Source: Propionibacteriaceae bacterium (GTDB taxonomy: Bacteria > Actinomycetota > Actinomycetes > Propionibacteriales > Propionibacteriaceae). From it: a stretch of DNA of 21,031 nt. A program made the translations under genes and the position numbers. Positions within the stretch are counted from its first letter, which is position 1; every line of letters starts with the position of its first letter. Below the pieces are notes generated by a model, which worked only from the letters and a program-made list of their open reading frames with translations, did not search any database and was not told the DNA's origin. Positions 6,625 through 13,345 of this stretch are shown here, piece after piece. The stretch lies in assembly GCA_021323255.1 (NCBI GenBank), contig JAJTCL010000005.1, positions 1 to 21,031 of the forward strand, in the 5' to 3' direction.

Positions 6625-8159
6625 AGCGGCATCTTGACCAGACCGGGATTGTCCGTAGCGATTGCAGCGGCCACCAGGGAGGACCTCGCCGCAGTCTCGG
6701 TGACGATGCAACCGGCTTCGACAAGCCTCTCCCGCTGGACGGAATAGCGCTGCGGGTCCTGGTCGGTTCCGAGCACATACGCGATGATCTGCGGACCGCC
6801 TTCCGCCATCACCGATTCGCATTCCGGCGCAAGGATCCCGGCCGGGTCCGGATGGGCGCCGTACCCGAGGACAACGTCCACGATGATCACGGCGACCTCA
6901 GGATCGGCACCGTGCTCGCGTAGCGCCTCGATCCGAGCCTCGGGGTCGATCATCGGGTGCGGGCGGCCCCGGGTGTACTCCTCCTCGCCAAAGTCGAGGC
7001 ACTGGTGCGATCCAGGCGGAGCCGGCAGGCCCCATGCGGGATGGATCGGCGTGTTGGACCGGACCTCACCGATCGTCCGGCCGAGGAGGACGAGGGATTC
7101 GTAGCATAGGGTGCCGCCGGAGAACAGTCCTCTGACCAGGGCGCGGCCCGATGTCATCCGTTGCCGAGCCTCCGCTACCGAGGGACCCATCGTCAGTGTC
7201 GAGTCCGGGGCTGCCATTCCGAGAACGTCGAGTGTCGCCCTCACCCCGCCCTCGAGGGTGTCCGCGAGCACGACCCCGGCCGGTGTTGGGAACTGCAAAT
7301 CCAGCCCGAGCAAGGCGCCGACAAGGGGGGTTTCCCCGGCAGCCGCGAGCACTTCAGCCGCGACATCCGGCGCAGGCGGCTTGGACACCAGCAGGATGAC
7401 ATCGGTTTGAGAATGCTCCCGTAGGGCAGCGATGGCTGCCTTCGCCATCCGTCCGCCGACCTCACTGGACAGGTCCCGCCCTCCGACGCCGATGACCTGG
7501 CTAACTCCAACCCCCCATCGGTCCAGCAGTGCCATCGCCTCCTGGGCACCAGTTCCGGCAGCCGCGACGAGGCCCACCCGTCCGGGTCGGACCGCGTTGG
7601 CAAAGCCCAGACCCGTGGCACCGAGCATTGCTGTACCCGCGCCGGGCCCCATCAGCAACCGACCCCGGCTGAGTGCGTAGTCCTTGAGGGCAATCTCCTG
7701 GTGCAGTGGCACGTTGTCACTGAACAAGAGCACGTGAAGGTCCGACGACAGCGCCTGGTAGGCGGCCAGCACTGCGTAGTCACCCGGCACCGACACAACC
7801 GCGACGTTGGACTCCCGTTGCGCGCGCAACGCCTCATGCAGCGAGCGCGGGGCCGTGGACTGCTGCCCGCTTTCGGCAACCCCGCTTTCGGAGAGTACGG
7901 CGGCTTCGCCGACGGTGAGCGCCTTGGCAGCGGCCTCCTCGTCATATGCCCTTGCCACAAGGAAGAGGTCGTTGGACCCGACGCCCTCGAGGTCGGCCGA
8001 GTCGACGCCTTCAGCGCGTAGCGTCTCGATGTTCGCAGGTGTCGCCATGCCGGCGCTGGCCCATTCGACGTCACTCACTTCGCGCATCGCCCGTATGCCC
8101 TGGAGCTGCACGACGGAGTCGATGTAGGTCTCCGGAAAGATCTTGATGGCGATACTCAC
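6621..8159 (-). CDS. fdrA: FdrA/AllF-family protein, oxamate carbamoyltransferase subunit-like
   Basis: A 512-aa protein related to succinyl-CoA synthetase alpha subunits, of the FdrA family. Visible markers are the N-terminal KIFPETYIDSVVQLQGIRAM, GPGAGTAMLGATGLGFANAV, VGLVAAAGTGAQEAMALLD, GVGGRDLSSEVGG, and a C-terminal EARIEALREHGADPEVAVI segment with DVVLGYGAHPDPAG. In E. coli FdrA (AllF) acts with AllG (DUF1116) and AllH (DUF2877) as oxamate carbamoyltransferase, turning oxalurate plus phosphate into oxamate and carbamoyl phosphate. Both partners are in this window but 10 kb away on the other strand. The start GTG at 8159 overlaps the carbamate kinase stop as GTGA, so the two are coupled. 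The actual carbamoyl donor here is unknown. Confidence 0.87.
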   Translation of the reverse strand: MSIAIKIFPETYIDSVVQLQGIRAMREVSDVEWASAGMATPANIETLRAEGVDSADLEGVGSNDLFLVARAYDEEAAAKALTVGEAAVLSESGVAESGQQSTAPRSLHEALRAQRESNVAVVSVPGDYAVLAAYQALSSDLHVLLFSDNVPLHQEIALKDYALSRGRLLMGPGAGTAMLGATGLGFANAVRPGRVGLVAAAGTGAQEAMALLDRWGVGVSQVIGVGGRDLSSEVGGRMAKAAIAALREHSQTDVILLVSKPPAPDVAAEVLAAAGETPLVGALLGLDLQFPTPAGVVLADTLEGGVRATLDVLGMAAPDSTLTMGPSVAEARQRMTSGRALVRGLFSGGTLCYESLVLLGRTIGEVRSNTPIHPAWGLPAPPGSHQCLDFGEEEYTRGRPHPMIDPEARIEALREHGADPEVAVIIVDVVLGYGAHPDPAGILAPECESVMAEGGPQIIAYVLGTDQDPQRYSVQRERLVEAGCIVTETAARSSLVAAAIATDNPGLVKMPL

Positions 8160-9130
8160 GCGAGCGCCTCGGTCCGGTTCGTCACCGACGTGATGCGGGT
8201 TCCCACTGACTGGTCTGTCGGGTCGTCGCTGGCGAGTGTGTCAACCACGAGCCGCGGGGAGGTGATAACAGCAAGCTGCCCGCCGCGACGTACGAACGAA
8301 ATGGCGGCGCGCACCTTGGGACCCATGCTGCCCGGAGGAAACTGGCCCGCTTCCAGGTGTCGCTCAGCCTCGGCGGCGTTCGCCCAGGTCAAGGGCCGTT
8401 GGGTGTTCCTGCCGAAGTCGAGCTGTACGGCGTCCACGCCGGTGATCAGCACGAGCGCCTCGGCTTCCAGCTGGCAGGCGAGTTCGGCTGCCGCGGAGTC
8501 TTTGTCGATGACGGCATCAACCCCGTCCCAGCCGTCGGCCGTACGACCTACCGGGATCCCCCCTCCGCCGCCCGTGACCACAACATGCCCGGCGTCCAAC
8601 AGGCACCGGATGGCACCGATCTCGACGAATCCCTTCGGTTCCGGGGAGGCAACCACCCGCCGGAAGCCGCGGCCCGCATCCTCGGAGACGTCCCACTGTC
8701 GCGCGCGGGCAAGCTGATGCGCGGTCTCCTCAGGGAAGAACGGTCCAATCGGTTTGGTCGGGTGTTGGAAGGCCGGATCGTCGAGGTCGACGATCACGTG
8801 GCTGAGCAGCGCGGCGATGCGATTGCGTCGGCCACATTGCCGATAGAGCGCGATCGCAATGAGAGAGCCGAGTTGTCCTTCGGTCATTGCGCCCAGGCTG
8901 AACAGCGGCATCTCCGGCACCTCTGCACTGCCCAGCTCCTGCTGGATCGCAAGGTTACCGACTTGGGGCCCGTTGCCATGGACAACGACCACGCGCCAGC
9001 CTGCGTCGAGCAGCGCGCAGACTGGTCGGGCCATCGCCGCGGCGTTCTCACGTTGCTCGTCATAGGTCCCGCGCTGACCCTCGGCCACGAGTGCGTTTCC
9101 CCCGAGGGCGACTACCGCGGTCCTGGTCAC
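8156..9130 (-). CDS. arcC: Carbamate kinase
   Basis: The 324-aa protein shows the amino-acid-kinase fold of carbamate kinase: N-terminal RTAVVALGGNAL, VVVVHGNGPQVGNLA with the phosphate-binding residues, an E(V)PEMPLF segment, ASPEPKGFVEI, VVTGGGGGIPV, VIDKDSAAAELA, and a C-terminal GSMGPKVRAAISFV. Length fits the family (about 310). It catalyses carbamoyl phosphate plus ADP to ATP and carbamate, which breaks down to NH3 and CO2. It is first in an operon with fdrA, the same pairing as allK (ybcF) and fdrA in E. coli, so catabolic ATP formation is likely. Start: GTG 9130 with GAGGGG just upstream. Several motif copies in the intergenic region upstream suggest shared regulation. Confidence 0.93.
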   Translation of the reverse strand: MTRTAVVALGGNALVAEGQRGTYDEQRENAAAMARPVCALLDAGWRVVVVHGNGPQVGNLAIQQELGSAEVPEMPLFSLGAMTEGQLGSLIAIALYRQCGRRNRIAALLSHVIVDLDDPAFQHPTKPIGPFFPEETAHQLARARQWDVSEDAGRGFRRVVASPEPKGFVEIGAIRCLLDAGHVVVTGGGGGIPVGRTADGWDGVDAVIDKDSAAAELACQLEAEALVLITGVDAVQLDFGRNTQRPLTWANAAEAERHLEAGQFPPGSMGPKVRAAISFVRRGGQLAVITSPRLVVDTLASDDPTDQSVGTRITSVTNRTEALA

Positions 9131-9197
9131 GACCCCTCACTTCGCTGGACAATCAGCCGGTACTTCTCAACCGACGGAGCAGAGCGAAATGTTTAGC

Positions 9198-9225
9198 ATA
9201 TTAGGTGACTATGAACGATAGTGAA
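9198..9225 (-). promoter_or_regulatory. Possible promoter of the carbamate kinase operon
   Basis: On the minus strand TTCACT (9225-9220), 16-base spacer and TAATAT (9203-9198) form a weak but well-spaced promoter. The -35 lies inside the tandem motif 9209-9227. Confidence 0.35.
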
Positions 9226-9227
9226 CG
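9209..9227 (+). promoter_or_regulatory. Tandem copies of the RWAGTRRACG motif between divergent operons
   Basis: TATGAACG (9210-9217) and AGTGAACG (9220-9227) are direct repeats exactly 10 bp apart, one helical turn. They lie between the carbamate kinase start (9130, minus) and the 104-aa gene (9315, plus). The second copy with two preceding bases, ATAGTGAACG, fits the window-wide motif. Confidence 0.45.
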
Positions 9228-9271
9228 CCAATGCCGTAGGCAAGGTTACCCGCGCCGGTGTGCTGGGCCCT

Positions 9272-9309
9272 CGACAGGCTCAGGGCGCAAGTCGACAGAG
9301 TCAGGACGC
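9272..9309. repeat. Two tandem copies of a CGACAGnnTCAGGnCGC repeat
   Basis: CGACAGGCTCAGGGCGC (9272-9288) and CGACAGAGTCAGGACGC (9293-9309) differ at three positions and start 21 bp apart. The same core, in inverse orientation, forms the hairpin at 5401-5438. Elements of this type are widely scattered between actinobacterial genes. Confidence 0.5.
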
Positions 9310-9314
9310 CGGCC

Positions 9315-9629
9315 GTGACTGGACCCCTGGACCCGATCCCTCCAGCGGTACTTGTCAGGTTCACGAGCGCCGAGTCTCGCCTTTATCCGATGGCCATGAC
9401 AGACCCGGAGGGCTACAAGCGCGCCATCACCCTGGTCGGCATGGTGGCCAATGAGCTGAGACGGCAGTGCGACGATCTCGAGTCCATACTCGAGCGCCGC
9501 CCTGATTTGATCGCCGCACTGCCCGGGCTGGCGGCTGCAAAGGGTCTCGAGCTCGGTGGATTGCCGCCAGACGCAGTAGTCGACGCGGCCTCGGCGCTGC
9601 GCTGTCGCGAGTTGCAAGCGCGCGCTTGA
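9315..9629 (+). CDS. Unknown 104-aa protein
   Basis: I do not recognise the family. The GTG at 9315 has AGGA eight bases upstream. The protein has a distinct segment SRLYPMAMTDPEGYKRAITL followed by a helical stretch (VGMVANELRRQCDDLESILE) and an alanine/leucine-rich C-terminus ending in CRELQARA; two cysteines are present. Codon use resembles the neighbours. It lies between the motif region and the radical SAM promoter, so it is either a single-gene unit or the first gene of that operon. An ATG at 9390 would give a shorter 79-aa form. Confidence 0.6.
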   Translation: MTGPLDPIPPAVLVRFTSAESRLYPMAMTDPEGYKRAITLVGMVANELRRQCDDLESILERRPDLIAALPGLAAAKGLELGGLPPDAVVDAASALRCRELQARA

Positions 9630-9653
9630 TCGTTGCGGGTGGGCCCGCATCCC

Positions 9654-9682
9654 TTGACGCCGGCAGAGTGCCTGCCTTTACT
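9654..9682 (+). promoter_or_regulatory. Possible promoter of the radical SAM/GNAT unit
   Basis: TTGACG (9654-9659), 17-base spacer, TTTACT (9677-9682). The -35 is embedded in CATCCCTTGACGC (9648-9660), identical to the -35 region of the FAD operon (3122-3134). The -10 overlaps the palindrome CCTTTACTAAAGG (9675-9687). Confidence 0.45.
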
Positions 9683-9713
9683 AAAGGTTACAGTTTGTCT
9701 CGTGAAGTAAACG
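9675..9713 (+). promoter_or_regulatory. Operator candidate upstream of the radical SAM gene
   Basis: The 13-bp palindrome CCTTTACTAAAGG (9675-9687) is followed by the motif copy GAAGTAAACG (9704-9713). TTTACT (9677-9682) and AGTAAA (9706-9711) are also inverted copies of each other, so the two halves could form one dyad. Confidence 0.45.
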
Positions 9714-9728
9714 CTGGGGAGGGCGGAG

Positions 9729-10952
9729 ATGAACATGGGTCGTGGGATTTCCAGCGCTGTGTCATCCCTTGAATCGACCCGGATTGAATCGACTCCGATT
9801 GAATCGGCTCAGGCCCAGCCGGCAGAGCGCGATGCTGCGACCTCGCTGGCAAACCTGGTGGTCGACCTGCAGGCTCGTGGCCTCCGGGTCGAAGTGCCGC
9901 TCGAGCGTCGCCACGGCGGCGCCGGGCCGAGCGACTCCGGCATGCTCTGGGTCGGCGGTTTCCCGATCACGGTGCCGACTGACAACGCCACGGCCGCGGA
10001 CTCGCCGTACGCCCTGAAGGCGGAGGACGACGGATACGCGATCTTCGAGGGCAGTCAGCGGCTGGCTACCGCCTCGCCACAGCAGCGCCCACGCTTCTAT
10101 GACCTCACGACCGCTGACGGCATCCCGTACTGGAAGATCGGCCTGCTGCACCTCGATTCCTTCGCCAGCACAGTCGTTCAGACCTGCTCGTATTGGGGCA
10201 ACGACGATCAATGCAAGTTCTGCGGGATCGGCATCTCCTTGGATTCGGGCCGGACCATCGTCAAGAAGAGCCCGGAGCAGCTAGCCGAGGTAGCCGCCGC
10301 AGCCAAGGAGCTCGATGGCGCAGTCGATGCGACGCTGACAACGGGGAGCTCCAACGGGATCGACCGAGGCGCCCGGTACGTCGCCCGATGCGGACATGCG
10401 GTCAAGGAGGCGACCGGTCTGCCGGTGGAAGTTCAGTTCGAGCCGCCGAGGAAGCTCGAAGTCATCGATGAGGTGGCCGACCTCGGAATCGACTCGGTCG
10501 GCATCCACGTCGAGTCGTTCGACCCAGCCGTCCTGGCCTACGTCGCACCGGCCAAGGCCCGTACGGGCATCGAGGCGTACTTCCGCGCCTGGGAGCGGGC
10601 GGTTGACCGCTTCGGCGAGGGGCAGGTCTCGACGTACGTCATCTTGGGCATGGGAGAGGACCCGGAGCTGACCGTACAGGGATGTCGTCGAGCGATCGAC
10701 ATCGGTGTCTTCCCCTTCGTGGTGCCCATCCGTCCGGTGGCTGGCAGCCTGATGGAGGACGTCAAACCGCCGGACCGCGCCTACACCCAACGCATCTACC
10801 GACAGGTGGGCGCTTACATGGCCGAACGTGGCATGGACAGCAACGCGCCGAAGGCGGGCTGTGCGCGTTGCAAGGCCTGCTCCGGACAGCCGAGTGTCCA
10901 ACCGCTCCTGCAGATCGGCCCGCGTCCGGTGCAGTTGTCCCATGCCAGCTGA
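9729..10952 (+). CDS. MSMEG_0568-family radical SAM protein (NitD-like)
   Basis: A 407-aa protein matching the radical SAM member of Nit1C clusters. The iron-sulfur cysteines appear as C153-x8-C162-x2-C165 (TCSYWGNDDQCKFCGIG), wider than the usual CX3CX2C but characteristic of this family. Later parts include VEVQFEPPRKLEVIDEVADL, the barrel segments IDSVGIHVESFD and STYVILGMGEDPELT, and a cysteine-rich C-terminus CARCKAC that may hold a second cluster. The reaction is unknown; the family is linked to nitrogen starvation and cyanide use. The N-terminus bears an extra segment encoded by a 15-nt tandem repeat. Start: ATG 9729 has GGGGAGGG five bases before; ATG 9735 with GGAG is an alternative. 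The GNAT gene overlaps its 3' end. Confidence 0.87.
   Translation: MNMGRGISSAVSSLESTRIESTPIESAQAQPAERDAATSLANLVVDLQARGLRVEVPLERRHGGAGPSDSGMLWVGGFPITVPTDNATAADSPYALKAEDDGYAIFEGSQRLATASPQQRPRFYDLTTADGIPYWKIGLLHLDSFASTVVQTCSYWGNDDQCKFCGIGISLDSGRTIVKKSPEQLAEVAAAAKELDGAVDATLTTGSSNGIDRGARYVARCGHAVKEATGLPVEVQFEPPRKLEVIDEVADLGIDSVGIHVESFDPAVLAYVAPAKARTGIEAYFRAWERAVDRFGEGQVSTYVILGMGEDPELTVQGCRRAIDIGVFPFVVPIRPVAGSLMEDVKPPDRAYTQRIYRQVGAYMAERGMDSNAPKAGCARCKACSGQPSVQPLLQIGPRPVQLSHAS
9768..9813 (+). repeat. 15-nt tandem repeat inside the radical SAM N-terminus
   Basis: Three imperfect copies with a shared TTGAATCGRC core and a period of 15 bases, encoding a repeated five-residue (x-I/L-E-S-x) pattern in the N-terminal extension. 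The frame is kept. Confidence 0.7.
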
Positions 10953-11520
10953 GCTGAGCATGCCCGCAGCAGGGTTACCGTCCGCAGGCTCCCTTCCGCG
11001 CCCGACAGCCTCCCAAGTCGTGTGCCGCCAGGTCGCCTCGGCGGCAGAGCTCGCCGACCACTTCACCATCCGCCGCCAGATCTTCGTCGACGAGCAGGCG
11101 ATCTTCGCCGAATCGGACCTTGACATTCATGATCACGACATGTCGGCAGTCGCTCTCATCGGGTATTGCGACGGCATCGCCGCGGGCACGGTCCGGTTGT
11201 TCGCCCTCGACCCAGCCGACGGCATCTGGCAGGGTGACCGCCTCGCAGTGCTCGCGCCCTACCGAACACGCGGGCTCGGCGCCCCACTGGTCCGTTGCGC
11301 AGTGGCAACCGCGGCGGTGCTCGGAGGTCGCCTGATGAGTGCTCATATTCAGCTCGCGAATGTGCGGTTCTTCCAACGACTGGGATGGGAAACCTGCGGT
11401 GAGCGCGAGATTTACGCGGGCCTCGTTCATCAGCCGATGAGTATTGGATTGCCTCCGTCCAGGGAGGCACGCGCAACCGTACGACGCCTCGCGGCCGGAG
11501 TCAGCGCGCGAGACCTGTGA
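10942..11520 (+). CDS. MSMEG_0567-family GNAT N-acetyltransferase (NitE-like)
   Basis: A 192-aa GNAT-fold protein of the Nit1C type. Visible are HFTIRRQIFVDEQAIFAESD at the start of the fold, DGIAAGTVRLFALD for strands 3-4, LAVLAPYRTRGLGAPLVRCA carrying the acetyl-CoA pyrophosphate loop (R-x-x-G-L-G), and NVRFFQRLGW near the end, followed by a family tail with HQPMSI. The acyl acceptor is unknown. The ATG at 10942 overlaps the radical SAM stop by 11 bases; ATG 10960 is an alternative and neither has a strong ribosome site, so coupling is likely. The last 20 bases overlap the convergent AIR-synthase-like gene. Confidence 0.87.
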   Translation: MPAELSMPAAGLPSAGSLPRPTASQVVCRQVASAAELADHFTIRRQIFVDEQAIFAESDLDIHDHDMSAVALIGYCDGIAAGTVRLFALDPADGIWQGDRLAVLAPYRTRGLGAPLVRCAVATAAVLGGRLMSAHIQLANVRFFQRLGWETCGEREIYAGLVHQPMSIGLPPSREARATVRRLAAGVSARDL

Positions 11521-12493
11521 CGCTGTTCCTGGTGAGGTCCAGGACCGTGACCTCGACCTCACCTGAACGCAGGGCCAGCAGCCCCGACTTGTTGATCATG
11601 CCCACCACCGCCGCGTCGAGGCCACGCGCGTGGAACGGTGCCAGGCAATCCGCCTCGCGTCCCTGAGGTACACAGAGCAAGAACCCGTAGGCCGGGAAGC
11701 ACGTCAGCCAGTCCTTCATTGCCACGCCTGGAGGGTGGGGCAGTTGCTCCAGATCCACCGTCACGCCCAGCCGGCTCCACTCGAGCAACATCGCCAGTGA
11801 GCCGACCAGCCCGGCCATACTGATGTCCTTTGCCGCGACGCAGGCGCCCGAGGACGCCACGGATGCAAGGACGCGTACGTCGCAGGCCAGTTGTGTGCTG
11901 CGCTCATCGAACGACCGAAAGAAGGGAAAGTCCGCGCGCATCTTTCCTTGAGTGCAGGCGGCAACGACGAGCGACTGACCCCCGGCGACGTGCGTCGTGG
12001 AGAGGACAGCTGTCGCATGTCCCACGCCGAAGGCCGACAAGGCCGGCGGGCCGTCGTAGACGGTCAGGTGCCCACCGACCAGGGTGACGTCATACCACTC
12101 ACAGGCGTCCTTCATCCCGCGCAGCGCTTCCCGGGCCAGCTCGGGACTGCCGACGATGGTGTCGACAATCGCCACGGGAGTGGCCCCCATTGCGGCCAAA
12201 TCGTTCACGTTGGCAAGAACCGCGGCGATACCTGCGCCATACGGGTCAGCCGCGACGAACGCCGGCAGCAACGCCTCTCCGCAGGCGATCACCTGATCTG
12301 CCGGACCGTCACGCCCGTTTTGGTGGCGCGTCGGCACCACGGCACCATCGTCGCCAGGACCGTGCACCCAGCTTCCGCCGCCGAGCACGTCACTGACCAG
12401 CTGGATCTCGCCCTTGGCCCGCAGCGCAGGATGCGATCGAAGGTAGGCCGCCAGCCCCTCGAGCTCGTCGCTGTGGTTCGACGCACTGGCCAT
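11501..12493 (-). CDS. Sll0787-family AIR-synthase-like protein (NitF-like)
   Basis: A 330-aa PurM/HypE/ThiL-type ATP-binding protein. Markers are HGPGDDGAVV (the nucleotide-binding GDD), ANVNDLAAMGATPVAIVDT, VGGHLT, a C-domain with CVAAKDISMAGLVGSLAML, and FPAYGFLLCVP. The superfamily activates an oxygen of a substrate with ATP (purine, thiamin, selenophosphate and hydrogenase maturation); this subgroup belongs to Nit1C clusters and its substrate is unknown. Start: ATG 12493 with AGGG five bases before; GTG 12499 is possible. It is transcribed divergently from the comA operon, sharing an intergenic region of about 80 bp that carries one motif copy, and converges on the GNAT gene with a 20-bp overlap. 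Confidence 0.85.
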   Translation of the reverse strand: MASASNHSDELEGLAAYLRSHPALRAKGEIQLVSDVLGGGSWVHGPGDDGAVVPTRHQNGRDGPADQVIACGEALLPAFVAADPYGAGIAAVLANVNDLAAMGATPVAIVDTIVGSPELAREALRGMKDACEWYDVTLVGGHLTVYDGPPALSAFGVGHATAVLSTTHVAGGQSLVVAACTQGKMRADFPFFRSFDERSTQLACDVRVLASVASSGACVAAKDISMAGLVGSLAMLLEWSRLGVTVDLEQLPHPPGVAMKDWLTCFPAYGFLLCVPQGREADCLAPFHARGLDAAVVGMINKSGLLALRSGEVEVTVLDLTRNSVTGLAR

Positions 12494-12541
12494 CCGCACC
12501 CTCGCTCAACTTGATGGGCCCAACTTTGTCGATCCTGTCGG

Positions 12542-12562
12542 AAAGTGAACGATACATATAGC
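12542..12562 (+). promoter_or_regulatory. Motif copy and -10 element before the comA operon
   Basis: AAAGTGAACG (12542-12551) fits the shared motif and continues as ATA, like the first half-copy at 9210-9220. TATAGC (12557-12562) ends nine bases before the GTG at 12572, which places the transcript start at or near the start codon. No Shine-Dalgarno is visible, so the message may be leaderless. Confidence 0.4.
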
Positions 12563-12571
12563 ATAGGCAAC

Positions 12572-13345
12572 GTGCGTCGGCCCGCATTTCTCAGCTTGCC
12601 CGAGCGCAGCTCCAAGCCGCGAGACCTGGGTCTGACCCATGTCCTCGACAAGGGCCAGACGGTGCAGTCCACGCAATCAGTCCTCGCCACATCCGCACCA
12701 CTCATCGATGTCTGGAAGTTCGGCTGGGGCACGGCATACATCGACACAGCATTGACAGAAAAGCTTGCTCTGCTGCGATCCGCGGAGATCCGCAGCTGCC
12801 TTGGCGGGACACTGCTCGAGATCTCTTGGGCCCAGAACAAGGCACCGGAGTGCCTGAACTGGGCTGCCGAGGTGGGCTTCGACGCCGTCGAAATCTCCCG
12901 CGGGGTCGCAGCGATGACGGTGTCCGACAAGCGTGAGCTCCTCTGTCGCGCCGCGGAGTCGTTCGAGGTCGTGTCAGAGGTCGGGAGCAAAGATCCCAAC
13001 GAGGTCCTCACCCCCGAGGAGTGGACGAGCGAGGTCGCAGGTGATCTCGCAGCCGGTGCTCGCTGGGTGATCACCGAAGGCCGGGAGAGCGGCACGGTCG
13101 GGATCTACCGCGAGGACGGCTCGATACGGGAGGACATCGTGGCCGCGGCCGTACGCGGAGGTGGCATCGAGAGGATCCTCTTCGAAGCGCCTCGCAAGGA
13201 CCAGCAGGCGTGGCTGATTCGGACGTTCGGTCCGGAGGTCAACCTCGCCAACATCGCCTGCGACGAGGTCCTCGCGGTCGAAACACTCCGGTTGGGGCTA
13301 CGAGCCGACACCTGCGACGTCGCGCGCTCATGGCAGCTCACCTAG
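12572..13345 (+). CDS. comA: Phosphosulfolactate synthase (ComA/XcbB-like)
   Basis: A 257-aa protein with the ComA pattern: FLSLPERSSKPRDLGLTHVL with K15 and DKG at 26-28, IDVWKFGWGTAYI (K49), IRSCLGGTLLEISWAQ, FDAVEISRGV, and the C-terminal FEAPRKDQQAWLIRTFGPEV with ACDEVLAVETLRLGLRADT. Length agrees with the family (about 250). The enzyme adds sulfite to phosphoenolpyruvate, giving phosphosulfolactate, the first step to coenzyme M in methanogens and in Xanthobacter. ComA-fold proteins in some Bacillus act in sulfolactate formation for spores, so the product need not be coenzyme M. GTG 12572 is chosen because the conserved region begins right after it; GTG 12545 lies in the promoter motif. 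First gene of an eight-gene operon; overlaps the next gene by 16 bp. Confidence 0.85.
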   Translation: MRRPAFLSLPERSSKPRDLGLTHVLDKGQTVQSTQSVLATSAPLIDVWKFGWGTAYIDTALTEKLALLRSAEIRSCLGGTLLEISWAQNKAPECLNWAAEVGFDAVEISRGVAAMTVSDKRELLCRAAESFEVVSEVGSKDPNEVLTPEEWTSEVAGDLAAGARWVITEGRESGTVGIYREDGSIREDIVAAAVRGGGIERILFEAPRKDQQAWLIRTFGPEVNLANIACDEVLAVETLRLGLRADTCDVARSWQLT

